Shown here: piece after piece, positions 54,389 through 64,000 of the stretch
Layout of the letters: every line of letters starts with the position of its first letter
How positions within the stretch are numbered: position 1 is the first letter of the stretch
NCBI RefSeq assembly: GCF_022533585.1
Contig: NZ_CP092827.1
Coordinates: 3,016,001-3,080,000 of the forward strand
Direction: 5' to 3'
Source: Pseudomonas sp. LS.1a
GTDB lineage: Bacteria > Pseudomonadota > Gammaproteobacteria > Pseudomonadales > Pseudomonadaceae
DNA length: 64,000 nucleotides
The notes under the pieces: generated by a model
What the model saw: the letters and a program-made list of their open reading frames with translations, nothing else
What the model was told of the DNA's origin: nothing
Databases searched by the model: none
Position numbers and translations under genes: made by a program

Positions 54389-54440
54389 GGGCCGCTACGG
54401 CGGCCCACATCCCACAGCGTGCCAGGTGATCTGGCACGCT
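54389..54440 (+). terminator. Tandem hairpins after hcp (candidate attenuator/terminator)
   Basis: The first, GGGCCGC-TACG-GCGGCCC (54389-54406), has a 7-base stem. The second, AGCGTGCCAG-GTGAT-CTGGCACGCT (54416-54440), has a perfect 10-base stem. No U-run follows, so it may be a partial terminator or a 3' stabiliser of hcp mRNA. tssA begins 26 bases later. Confidence 0.65.
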
Positions 54441-54466
54441 GTTCATCCGCCTGACCAGAGTGTTTT

Positions 54467-55564
54467 ATGCCTGAAATCCTCAATGACCTCTCGCAGGCCA
54501 TGCTGGCCGCACCTATCGCGGGTGGCAGTGGCGAAGACTTGAGCTTCTCTGCCTTGTTCGACCAGATCAAGGAGGCGCGCCGGGCGGACCCTGACTACCT
54601 GACCCAGGGCGACTGGCAAACCGACTTGAAGACCGCCGACTGGGAGCAGGTGATCGACCTGTCGGCCCAGGGGCTGGCGCAGCAAAGCAAAGACTTGATG
54701 CTGGTAGCCTGGCTCAGCGAAGGGCTGGCCCAGCGAGAACATTTCGAAGGCATTACCTTTGGCCTCCAGCTGACCGAACAGATCCTGGAAGCATTCTGGG
54801 ACACCCTGTATCCAACGCTCGAAGACGGCCTGGACGAACGCGCCGCCCGGCTTTCCTGGCTCAAGACCACGCTCACCGACATCGCCGGTGGCTTGCCCAT
54901 TACCCAAGGGCAGAATTTTGGCGTGTTGCGCTATGACGAATCACGCCACGTAGAAAACCTCGCCTTGCAGAACCCCAAGGCGATGCAGGCCGCGCTGAAC
55001 GAAGGCAAGATCAACGCCGAGATCTTCCAGCGTTCGGTGGCGCTTAGCGACACCGAACACCTGCGCGCCAAGGCCCTGCAGATCGGTGCCAGCCTGCAGG
55101 CCTGCAAACGCCTGCAAGCCAGTGCCGACCGCCTGTTCGGCCATGAGGCGCCCAGCTTTGCCAGCCTCGCCGACATTCTGTCGCGCGCCAGCCAGTTGGC
55201 GGAGAAGCTGCTCAAGGACCGCGGCGTCGAACTGCACCCTGCAGCCGTGGCGGTTGCAGAACCCGAAGCCACCGTTGCCCCCGCCAGCGAAGCAGGTGAA
55301 CCGATGAACACGCCCGTCCAGGCCACCGCGCCTGCGCCCATGCGCACTACCCCACTGACCCGCGACGAGGCGTTCACCATGCTTGCGGGCATCGCCCAGT
55401 TCTTCAAGCAGAGCGAACCGCAAAGCCCGGTGCCTTACCTGATCGAACGCGCCATCAAGTGGGGCAACATGCCGCTGGAAGGCTGGCTGAGCGATGTGAT
55501 CAAGGACAGCAACGTGGTGGACAACATTCGCGATGTACTGGGTACCCGCGAGCCAAGGTCCTGA
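54467..55564 (+). CDS. tssA: T6SS assembly cap/initiation protein TssA
   Basis: A 365-residue protein with an N-terminal ImpA_N domain (LSAPIAGG-like APIAGGSGEDLSFSALFDQI, LLLVAWLSEGLAQ-like KDLMLVAWLSEGLAQREHFE) and a C-terminal domain reading TRDEAFTMLAGIAQFFKQSE, PQSPVPYLIERAIKWGNMPL. A Pro/Ala/Glu-rich linker lies at about 265-300. It resembles the shorter TssA class, which acts at the baseplate end, rather than the long distal-cap class; this subclass call is tentative. It is the last gene of the T6SS operon. Confidence 0.92.
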   Translation: MPEILNDLSQAMLAAPIAGGSGEDLSFSALFDQIKEARRADPDYLTQGDWQTDLKTADWEQVIDLSAQGLAQQSKDLMLVAWLSEGLAQREHFEGITFGLQLTEQILEAFWDTLYPTLEDGLDERAARLSWLKTTLTDIAGGLPITQGQNFGVLRYDESRHVENLALQNPKAMQAALNEGKINAEIFQRSVALSDTEHLRAKALQIGASLQACKRLQASADRLFGHEAPSFASLADILSRASQLAEKLLKDRGVELHPAAVAVAEPEATVAPASEAGEPMNTPVQATAPAPMRTTPLTRDEAFTMLAGIAQFFKQSEPQSPVPYLIERAIKWGNMPLEGWLSDVIKDSNVVDNIRDVLGTREPRS

Positions 55565-55582
55565 TGCTGTATCGGCCACACC

Positions 55583-55675
55583 GGCCTCTTCGCGGGCACG
55601 CCCGCTCCCACAGGGACCGCCTACAACCTGGACACTGCGCATGCCTGTGGGAGCAGGCATGCCCACGAAGAGGCC
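55583..55675. repeat. REP-type inverted repeat
   Basis: Arms GGCCTCTTCGCGGGCACGCC and, at the far end, GGCATGCCCACGAAGAGGCC enclose a 45-base spacer. It lies between tssA and the uvrA-like gene, and probably ends the T6SS transcript. Confidence 0.8.
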
Positions 55676-55734
55676 AGTACAGCCACCGCAAATACTGCTA
55701 ACGTGAGTGCTCTCAACCGCCAAGGACCGCTCAG

Positions 55735-58251
<2,517 letters not shown>

Positions 58252-58263
58252 CGCCTGCACCGT

Positions 58264-58336
58264 CCTCTTCGCGGGTACTCACAGCTTGCAAGGTCTGTGG
58301 TGAACCTGTGGGAGCGGGTTTACCCGCGAAGAGGCC
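58264..58336. repeat. REP-type inverted repeat
   Basis: Arms CCTCTTCGCGGGTA and TACCCGCGAAGAGG with an inner GGGAGCGGGTT. It follows the uvrA-like gene, in the gap of about 190 bases before the lipoprotein gene. Confidence 0.75.
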
Positions 58337-58443
58337 ACCGCAGCACATACCGAGATGCCGTCTTGCCACGATTGCGCCGCTCTAGTCCGTAGGTTCTAAT
58401 CGCGCACGACCCGTTTGCCTTTGTCACTCAAGGAAGTGTCACC

Positions 58444-59037
58444 ATGTACAGGAAGATCCTGCCGCTGGCGCTGTTGGCCCCCCTGGCCGGTTGCTCGAAC
58501 AGCGAGGACACCAGCGAGGCCAGTTTCCACAAGGCTGCCCAGGCCTACCTCGATACCCAATACCCGCACTGCTTCGTCATCAGCTCATTCCCCACCAAAA
58601 CCCAGGACTTCGACCTCCATGGCACCAACAAGGCGTTGCATGCCCTGGCCCAGGTAGGCGTGGTCAGCGAAAAGGAGATCTCGCGCACCGAGGTGCCCGC
58701 CCGCCTGTGGCAAGCGGCACGCACGGACATCTACTACGCCTACGACCTCACCGACGAAGGCCGCAAGTATTACAAGGCGGATAACGGGCTGTGCTTCGGC
58801 AAGGCACAAGTCACGGCCATCGAGCATTTCAGTGAGCCGAGCGAAGCGACCGGGCAGAAGATGTCGCGTGTGACCTATGCCTACAAGATCACCGGGCTGC
58901 CGGCTTGGGCTGCCAATGAAGAAGTGAAGGCCAGCGTTGAAGAACTGGGCAAGGCGGTGGCCAGCAATGAAATGCCGCTCAAGGACACCCGGGAAATGGT
59001 GCTGACCAGCCAGGGTTGGCGGTTACACGACAAATAG
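58444..59037 (+). CDS. Small lipoprotein of unknown function
   Basis: A 197-residue lipoprotein. The signal peptide MYRKILPLALLAPLAGC ends in a lipobox (Cys17), followed by SNSEDTSEAS. The mature part contains AAQAYLDTQYPHCFVISSFP, YAYDLTDEGRKYYKADNGLC and a C-terminal MVLTSQGWRLHDK. Two further cysteines could form a disulfide. Asp/Glu is not at +2 (Ser), so outer-membrane sorting is expected. Not recognised beyond a resemblance to uncharacterised Pseudomonas lipoproteins. It is flanked by REP elements and so is probably transcribed alone. Confidence 0.75.
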   Translation: MYRKILPLALLAPLAGCSNSEDTSEASFHKAAQAYLDTQYPHCFVISSFPTKTQDFDLHGTNKALHALAQVGVVSEKEISRTEVPARLWQAARTDIYYAYDLTDEGRKYYKADNGLCFGKAQVTAIEHFSEPSEATGQKMSRVTYAYKITGLPAWAANEEVKASVEELGKAVASNEMPLKDTREMVLTSQGWRLHDK

Positions 59038-59046
59038 CCGTTTGCT

Positions 59047-59150
59047 GTACCGGCCTTTTCGCGGGCTTGCCCGCTCCCACAGGTGCACCACTGGCCTTGA
59101 GACCTGCGCTGTACCTGTGGGAGCGGGTTTACCCGCGAAAGGGCCGGTAC
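59047..59150. repeat. REP-type inverted repeat pair between convergent genes
   Basis: Outer arms GTACCGGCCTTTTCGCGGGC and its near complement at 59131-59150 surround inner CCGCTCCCACAGGT/ACCTGTGGGAGCGG. It separates the lipoprotein and the minus-strand AEC carrier genes and is probably a two-way terminator. Confidence 0.85.
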
Positions 59151-59154
59151 AGCC

Positions 59155-60030
59155 TTACATCCACCAGGCCAGCACCACCGGCAACCAGGCAAACGACAGC
59201 ACCGTGGAACACATCACCAGGTTCGCCACCTGCTCCGGTTCGCGGTTGGCGCGCACTGCCATCAGGTAGTTGAACACCGCCACCGGCATCGCCGACTGCA
59301 CCACCAGCACCGCGCGCTCCAGGCTGGCCATGCCCAACGCGGCGCCGACTGCCCAGCCCACGGCAGCCCCCAGGCCAATGCGCAAACCGCCCAGCAGCAT
59401 GCCGCTGCCCACATGGCGCAGGCGAATGCTGGCCAGCGAAACGCCCAGTGTCAGCAACATCAGCGGGATGGTCATGCCGCCCAGCAGGCCTACCGTATTG
59501 GCCAGCCAGCGCGGTAATTCGAAATCGAGAAAGATGATCGGCATGGCGCCGGCCAGGCTGATCACGATGGGGTTGCGCAACAGTGCCTTGAGTGAAGCCG
59601 CAGTACCGGAGATGGCCATGCCGAGGGTGAACTGCACGATCGACAGGGTCAGGAAGAACGCCACGGCCAGGGCCAGGCCGTGTTCTCCAAAGGCATACAG
59701 GCTGATCGGCAGGCCCATGTTGCCGGTATTGGGGAACATGAACGCCGGCAACAGCACCCGCCAGTGCCGGCCTGAAGCGCGACACACCAGCAAGCCGGCC
59801 AGGGCCATGCCCAGGGTGCACAGCAGGCAGGCCATGGCCATGCTGGTGAAGGCGTTCGGGTCCAGTTCGGTGCGGCTGAGCGTGGACAGCACCAACGACG
59901 GGGTGCCAACGGTCATCACCACCCGGGCGATGAATTCGGTGGGGTATTCCAGGCCCTTGCGGGCCCAGGCATAGCCGATGCCAGCGACGATGAAAACCGG
60001 GGCCAGGACGGCGAACAGTGACGCGAACAT
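59155..60030 (-). CDS. AEC (auxin efflux carrier)-family transporter
   Basis: A 291-residue inner-membrane protein with about 10 hydrophobic segments in two repeats. The N-terminal MFASLFAVLAPVFIVAGIGY, FIARVVMTVGTPSLVLSTLS and the C-terminal VLVVQSAMPVAVFNYLMAVR are typical of bacterial AEC/YfdV-type carriers of small carboxylates or other metabolites. The start at 60030 has AGG upstream; the longer frame to 60168 covers promoter DNA shared with the divergent MFS gene. The substrate is unknown. Confidence 0.88.
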   Translation of the reverse strand: MFASLFAVLAPVFIVAGIGYAWARKGLEYPTEFIARVVMTVGTPSLVLSTLSRTELDPNAFTSMAMACLLCTLGMALAGLLVCRASGRHWRVLLPAFMFPNTGNMGLPISLYAFGEHGLALAVAFFLTLSIVQFTLGMAISGTAASLKALLRNPIVISLAGAMPIIFLDFELPRWLANTVGLLGGMTIPLMLLTLGVSLASIRLRHVGSGMLLGGLRIGLGAAVGWAVGAALGMASLERAVLVVQSAMPVAVFNYLMAVRANREPEQVANLVMCSTVLSFAWLPVVLAWWM

Positions 60031-60290
60031 AGGGGCCTTCCTTGGGGGTGGGCCCAGCATTATGCCGCAGACTGCGGCGTCTCGTCGCACACCCAGGGCT
60101 CTTGGGCAAAACCGCTGAAGCCCGTAGAATCGCGCTTCCTTTTCGCCTGTCGCCTTGAACGGTGGCAACCGGCAGCAATGACAGTCGCATCCAGCCCAGG
60201 CACTCCGTGCAGCCCCTCGGCCCCGTTCGGGTCGAGCCGGTGTGCGCGTCCGAAAAGGCGCTCATTCCGCTCATCCAACTAGAGGTACAT

Positions 60291-61595
60291 ATGTCTCCGC
60301 GTTTGCTGGCCATGGCGCTGGCGCCCCTGCTCGGGCTGTTCATCATTGCCCTGGGCAACGGCTTCATGTCTTCCCTTACCACCTTGCGCCTGGGCGCTGC
60401 CGGTGAGTCAGCCACTACCATCGGTGTCGTTTCCTCGACCTACTTCATTGGCCTGACCCTGGGTGCCATCTTCAACGACCGGCTTATCCTGCGCATCGGC
60501 CATATCCGCGCCTACACCAGTTTCGCCTCGCTGATTGGCGTGACCATCCTGCTGCAAGGCCTGTTCTACGACGTCACCTGGTGGTCTGTGCTGCGCCTGA
60601 TCAACGGCTGGGCGGCGGTGGGCGTGTTCCTGGTGATCGAAAGCTGGCTGCTGCTGGCCGGTGACGCCAAGATCCGCGGCCGCCTGCTGGCGCTGTACAT
60701 GATCGCCTTCTACGGCGCCGGGGTAATCGCCCAGGCCGGCCTTGGCGAAATCACCCACATGGGTGACACCGCACCGTTCATGCTGGCCGGCGTACTCGCC
60801 GCCCTGTCGGTGCTGCCCATCGTGATCCTGCCGCGGGTGTCACCGCTGCTGGACCAGGTCGAACCGCTCAAGCCGCGCCAATTGCTGGGCGTGGCACCGT
60901 CGGGGCTGGTCGGCTGCTTCGGTTCGGGTGTGGCCATTGCCGGGATCTATGCCCTGCTGCCGCTGTACCTGCAGCGCATTGGCCTGGATGTGGGTGAAGT
61001 CGGCAACATGATGGCCTGGGTCATTCTGGGTGCCATGCTGCTGCAGTACCCGGTCGGGCGCTGGTCCGACCGCAAGGACCGCCAGGATGTGCTGATCGCC
61101 CTGGCCGCGCTGTGCGTGCTGCTGTCGCTGGTCACGGTATTCCTGCCGTCGGACTCGATCCTGCTGCCGGCCATGCTGTTCCTGCTCGGCGGTGGTGTGT
61201 TCACCCTGTACCCGGTGGCGGTCAGCCATGCGGCCGACCGGGCGCCGTCCGATGCGCTGGTGCCGATGATCCAGGGCCTGCTGCTGATCAACTCGCTGGG
61301 TTCGGCCATGGCGCCGGTGGCGATTTCGCCGATGATGACCGAGTTTGGCGAGGCCGGGTTGTTCTGGGCCTTTGCCGTGGTCAACCTGGCCATGGTGTGC
61401 TTCTTCATGTGGCGCCGAGGCAAGCGCCCGGCGGCAGAGCACCCGGCCCCGTTCACCGCTTCGACCACCTTCTCGCCGACCGGTGCCGAGCTGCGGGTGA
61501 CCGAAGACCTGATGCATGCGGCGCAGGAGCATCCGCCGCTGGAGCCGGTGGAGAGCGCAGCGCCAGCGCAGGCGCAGCGTTCAGAATCGCATTGA
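60291..61595 (+). CDS. MFS transporter (YcaD/MFS_1-like)
   Basis: A 434-residue inner-membrane protein with about 12 transmembrane segments. The pattern MSPRLLAMALAPLLGLFIIA, TIGVVSSTYFIGLTLGAIF, RLINGWAAVGVFLVIESWLL and LQYPVGRWSDRKDRQDVLIA resembles the YcaD-type group. The last 50 residues are a soluble Pro/Ala/Glu-rich tail. Start at 60291 chosen from the hydrophobic N-terminus; upstream codons belong to the divergent promoter region. Substrate unknown. Confidence 0.85.
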   Translation: MSPRLLAMALAPLLGLFIIALGNGFMSSLTTLRLGAAGESATTIGVVSSTYFIGLTLGAIFNDRLILRIGHIRAYTSFASLIGVTILLQGLFYDVTWWSVLRLINGWAAVGVFLVIESWLLLAGDAKIRGRLLALYMIAFYGAGVIAQAGLGEITHMGDTAPFMLAGVLAALSVLPIVILPRVSPLLDQVEPLKPRQLLGVAPSGLVGCFGSGVAIAGIYALLPLYLQRIGLDVGEVGNMMAWVILGAMLLQYPVGRWSDRKDRQDVLIALAALCVLLSLVTVFLPSDSILLPAMLFLLGGGVFTLYPVAVSHAADRAPSDALVPMIQGLLLINSLGSAMAPVAISPMMTEFGEAGLFWAFAVVNLAMVCFFMWRRGKRPAAEHPAPFTASTTFSPTGAELRVTEDLMHAAQEHPPLEPVESAAPAQAQRSESH

Positions 61596-61599
61596 CTTC

Positions 61600-61770
61600 G
61601 GGGGCTGCCTTGCAGCCCTTTCGCGACACAAGGCCGCTCCCACAGAACTGCACATGACTCAATGAGTTAGCAGGGACCCTGTGGGAGCGGGCGCGCCCGC
61701 GAACACCGGCGTAGCCGGTGCCATCCACCGCGTCGCCTGCTTCGCGGGCATGCCCGCTCCCACAGGGGCC
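61600..61770. repeat. Cluster of REP-type palindromes
   Basis: It holds several REP units: GGGCTGCCTTGCAGCCC, a half unit CCGCTCCCACAG, GTGGGAGCGGGCGCGCCCGC with CACCGGCGTAGCCGGTG, and TTCGCGGGCATGCCCGCTCC. These fill the space between the convergent MFS and kguD genes. Confidence 0.8.
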
Positions 61771-61792
61771 GCGCCGGCTTTTGGATCTGGCG

Positions 61793-62755
61793 CTAGCCAT
61801 TCACCAGGTTCGCCGGGCGCTCGCCGGCCAACGCAGTGAGCAGGTTGTCCACTGCGCAGCGCGCCATGGCCTGGCGGGTTTCCTCGGTCGCCGAGCCGAT
61901 ATGCGGGGTCGCCACCACGTTGTCGAGTTGCAACAACGGCGACTGCGCCGGCAACGGTTCCTGCACGAACACATCCAGGCCGGCGCCGCGTATGCGCCGG
62001 GCACGCAACGCTTCGATCAGTGCCGGCTCATCCACCACGCGCCCGCGGGAAATGTTCACCAGGATGGCCTCTGGCTTCATCAGCGCCAGTTCCCGCGCGC
62101 CGATCAGGCCTTCGGTGCTGGCACTCAGCGGCACGGTCAGGCAAACGAAATCCGCCTGCTGCAACAGTTCATCCAGGCTGCATTGACGCGCGCCATAGCG
62201 CGCTTCCACATCAGGCTTGGCACGCTGACTGTGATACAGCACCCGCATGCCGAAGCCAGCCGCGGCGCGCCGGGCCAGGGCCTCGCCGATGCGGCCCATG
62301 CCGACGATGCCCAGTGTCTTGCCGTGCACATCGCTGCCGAAATGCGCCGGACCAAGGTTGGCCTGCCAGTGACCTTCTCGCACCCAGCTCGCCAGTTCCA
62401 CCACCCGCCGGGCAGTGGCCAGGATCAAGGCAAAGCCCGTGTCGGCGGTGGTTTCGGTCAGCACGTCGGGCGTGTTGGTCAACATCACGCCGCGCCGGCT
62501 GAGTTCGGCGATGTCGTAGTTGTCCACGCCGACCGAAACGCTGGACACCACTTCAAGTTGTGGCGCCAGGTCGAGCAGGCTGGCGTCCAGGCGCAGGCTA
62601 GCCCCCAGCAGCCCGTGTGCACCCGGCAAGGCGTCGCGCAGACGCGCCAGGCCATCGGGCTGGGTCGTATCCACCCAGGTCACCTCGACGTGCTCTTGCA
62701 GGCGTGCCATCAAGTCGTCGGACAGGCGTTTGTACAGGACGATTCGCTTCTTCAT
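61793..62755 (-). CDS. kguD: D-isomer 2-hydroxyacid dehydrogenase, probable 2-ketogluconate (6-phosphate) reductase KguD
   Basis: A 320-residue NAD(P)H-dependent dehydrogenase. The Rossmann motif is GIVGMGRIGEALARRA (about residue 148). Catalytic Arg lies in NISRGRVVDE, Glu in VFVQEPLP and His in ATPHIGSATEE. The protein start MKKRIVLYKRLSDDLMARLQ resembles Pseudomonas KguD. It follows a KguT-like transporter by 12 bases, which supports a role in 2-ketogluconate use in the Entner-Doudoroff feed-in route. A glyoxylate/hydroxypyruvate reductase function is the alternative. The ribosome site AGGA overlaps the kguT stop. Confidence 0.75.
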   Translation of the reverse strand: MKKRIVLYKRLSDDLMARLQEHVEVTWVDTTQPDGLARLRDALPGAHGLLGASLRLDASLLDLAPQLEVVSSVSVGVDNYDIAELSRRGVMLTNTPDVLTETTADTGFALILATARRVVELASWVREGHWQANLGPAHFGSDVHGKTLGIVGMGRIGEALARRAAAGFGMRVLYHSQRAKPDVEARYGARQCSLDELLQQADFVCLTVPLSASTEGLIGARELALMKPEAILVNISRGRVVDEPALIEALRARRIRGAGLDVFVQEPLPAQSPLLQLDNVVATPHIGSATEETRQAMARCAVDNLLTALAGERPANLVNG

Positions 62756-62767
62756 TGCAAAGATTTC

Positions 62768-64000
62768 CTAATGGTTCATGGCCAGACGCGAGCTGCCGCG
62801 CTTGGCCCGGCCAGGCGTCTGGGTAGTATTGAGTGCGGCGGTAAGCACCACTGCAGTCAGCAGCGCACCGCACATGAACAGGTAAGAGGCACCGGGCCCA
62901 CCCGTGGCGCCATTGAGGTAGCCCACCAGCCACGAACCGCCGAACGAGCCCAGCGCGCCCATGCTGTTGATCAGCGCCATGGCACCGCCCGCGACGTTGG
63001 CCGGCAGGATCTCGGGCACGATCGCGAAGAACGGGCCATAGGGTGCGTACATGCAGGCGCCGGCGACCACCAGTAACGCGTACGACAGCCAGAAGTGCTC
63101 GCTGCCCAGGGCGTACGAGCCATAGAACGCCACGGCGGCGATCAGCAGTGGCGGCCAGACGAAGCGCTTGCGCTTCTGCAGGCGGTCGGACGCCCACGAC
63201 ACGCCGACCATGGCCAGCACCGCCACCAGGTAAGGTACCGACGACAGCCAGCCGGCCTGCACGATATCGAGGTTCGCCGCCTGCTTGAGGATCGACGGCA
63301 ACCACAGCACGAAGCCATACACACCGATGCTCCAGCAGAAGTACTGCAGCGCGAGGATGATCACCTGCGGCGAGCGGAACGCCTCACGGTAGTTCTTCAC
63401 CGGCTTGATGCCTTGCTGCTCGGCGGCCAGCGCCTGCTCCAGGTCGGCCTTCTCCTGCTCGCTCAGCCAGTTCACCTGGGCCGGGCGGTCATCCACAAGG
63501 CGCCACCAGAAGAACGCCCAGATCACCGCTGGCAGGCCTTCGATGATGAACATCCAGCGCCAGTCGTAATGCTTGACGAGGTAGCCCGACACCACCGACA
63601 TCCACAGGATGGTCACCGGGTTGCCGAGGATCAGGAAGGTATTGGCGCGCGAACGTTCGGCACGGGTGAACCAGTGGCACAGGTACACCAGCATCGCCGG
63701 CATCACTGCCGCCTCCACCACCCCAAGCAGGAAGCGGATGCCGATCAGCATGTAGACGTTGCTGACCACGCCGGTAAGCGTGGCAAGGCCCCCCCAGAGG
63801 ATCAGGCAGACAAAGATCAGCTTCTTCACACTGCGCTTTTCGGCGTAGATGGCGCCAGGCACCTGGAAGAAGAAGTAACCGAGGAAGAACAGTGCTCCCA
63901 GCAGCGAAGACAATGCGGGGGTGATATGCAGGTCTTCAGCCATGCCGGACGCGGCGGCGAAACCGTAGTTGGCACGGTCCAGATACGCCAGGCTATAGGT
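62768..64000 (-). CDS. kguT: MFS transporter, probable 2-ketogluconate permease KguT (5' end beyond window)
   Basis: The frame is open to the window edge (410 codons seen), and translation upstream of 63943 continues with TYSLAYLDRANYGFAAASGM, so the gene starts outside. It is an anion:cation symporter-type MFS protein with the DRANYGF motif in helix 1, GALFFLGYFFFQVPGAIYAE in helix 2 and FLLGVVEAAVMPAMLVYLCH. The wording closely follows Pseudomonas KguT transporters. It reads into kguD with 12 bases between them, presumably part of a kguE-kguK-kguT-kguD operon whose first genes lie beyond the edge. Confidence 0.8.
   Translation of the reverse strand, partial: TYSLAYLDRANYGFAAASGMAEDLHITPALSSLLGALFFLGYFFFQVPGAIYAEKRSVKKLIFVCLILWGGLATLTGVVSNVYMLIGIRFLLGVVEAAVMPAMLVYLCHWFTRAERSRANTFLILGNPVTILWMSVVSGYLVKHYDWRWMFIIEGLPAVIWAFFWWRLVDDRPAQVNWLSEQEKADLEQALAAEQQGIKPVKNYREAFRSPQVIILALQYFCWSIGVYGFVLWLPSILKQAANLDIVQAGWLSSVPYLVAVLAMVGVSWASDRLQKRKRFVWPPLLIAAVAFYGSYALGSEHFWLSYALLVVAGACMYAPYGPFFAIVPEILPANVAGGAMALINSMGALGSFGGSWLVGYLNGATGGPGASYLFMCGALLTAVVLTAALNTTQTPGRAKRGSSRLAMNH

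Overview
The window is a high-GC gammaproteobacterial chromosome segment that reads as Pseudomonas, most likely the P. putida group. Evidence: a lexA2-imuA-imuB-dnaE2 mutagenesis cassette with a LexA2-type operator, a DUF2790 small secreted protein, typical Pseudomonas REP palindromes between genes, a 2-ketogluconate kguT/kguD pair at the right edge, and a complete type VI secretion system (T6SS) whose gene order resembles the P. putida K1 cluster. All identifications come from reading the sequence; no database search was run.

Layout. 1-1.4 kb: the end of a LysR regulator and an aldo/keto reductase. 1.4-7.1 kb (minus): SOS cassette lexA2-imuA-imuB-dnaE2. 7.3-9.5 kb: DUF2790 protein, a LysR relic, a HAD phosphatase and an intact LysR regulator. 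9.6-14.5 kb (minus): an apparent operon of M20 amidohydrolase, MHS-type transporter, amidase and IclR regulator, probably for uptake and hydrolysis of an amide or N-acyl compound. 15-28.7 kb (minus): an Rhs locus. An intact 1401-aa prePAAR/PAAR-Rhs effector with an LHH nuclease tip and a SUKH immunity gene is followed by displaced Rhs pieces. Two of these carry further toxin tips, each with its own immunity gene (AHH nuclease with an Imm11/43-like protein; an unassigned toxin with an Imm22-like protein). An IS3-family element and a short orphan Rhs-core protein complete the region. 28.7-31.6 kb (minus): two Eag/DcrB-type chaperone genes and vgrG. 31.9-34 kb (plus): a candidate membrane-inserting effector with an immunity gene and a decayed second copy of it. 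34.8-55.6 kb (plus): the T6SS operon, an unknown gene followed by tssBCEFGHJKLM-tagF-tagP-hcp-tssA. 55.7-64 kb: a UvrA2-like ABC ATPase, a small lipoprotein, an AEC carrier, a YcaD-like MFS protein, kguD and a 5'-truncated kguT.

How it works together. The plus-strand operon encodes sheath (TssBC), baseplate (TssEFGK), membrane complex (TssJLM plus the OmpA-bearing TagP), tube (Hcp), assembly cap (TssA) and recycling ATPase (ClpV). The divergent block supplies the spike (VgrG), chaperones and the Rhs cargo, so all 13 core components are present. The downstream Rhs fragments share long, apparently identical stretches with the intact rhs gene. They look like a store, or graveyard, of earlier toxin tips that recombination could bring back, with their immunity genes kept. 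The least explained parts are the 254-aa protein heading the T6SS operon, the 338-aa effector candidate and the toxin domain paired with the Imm22-like protein.
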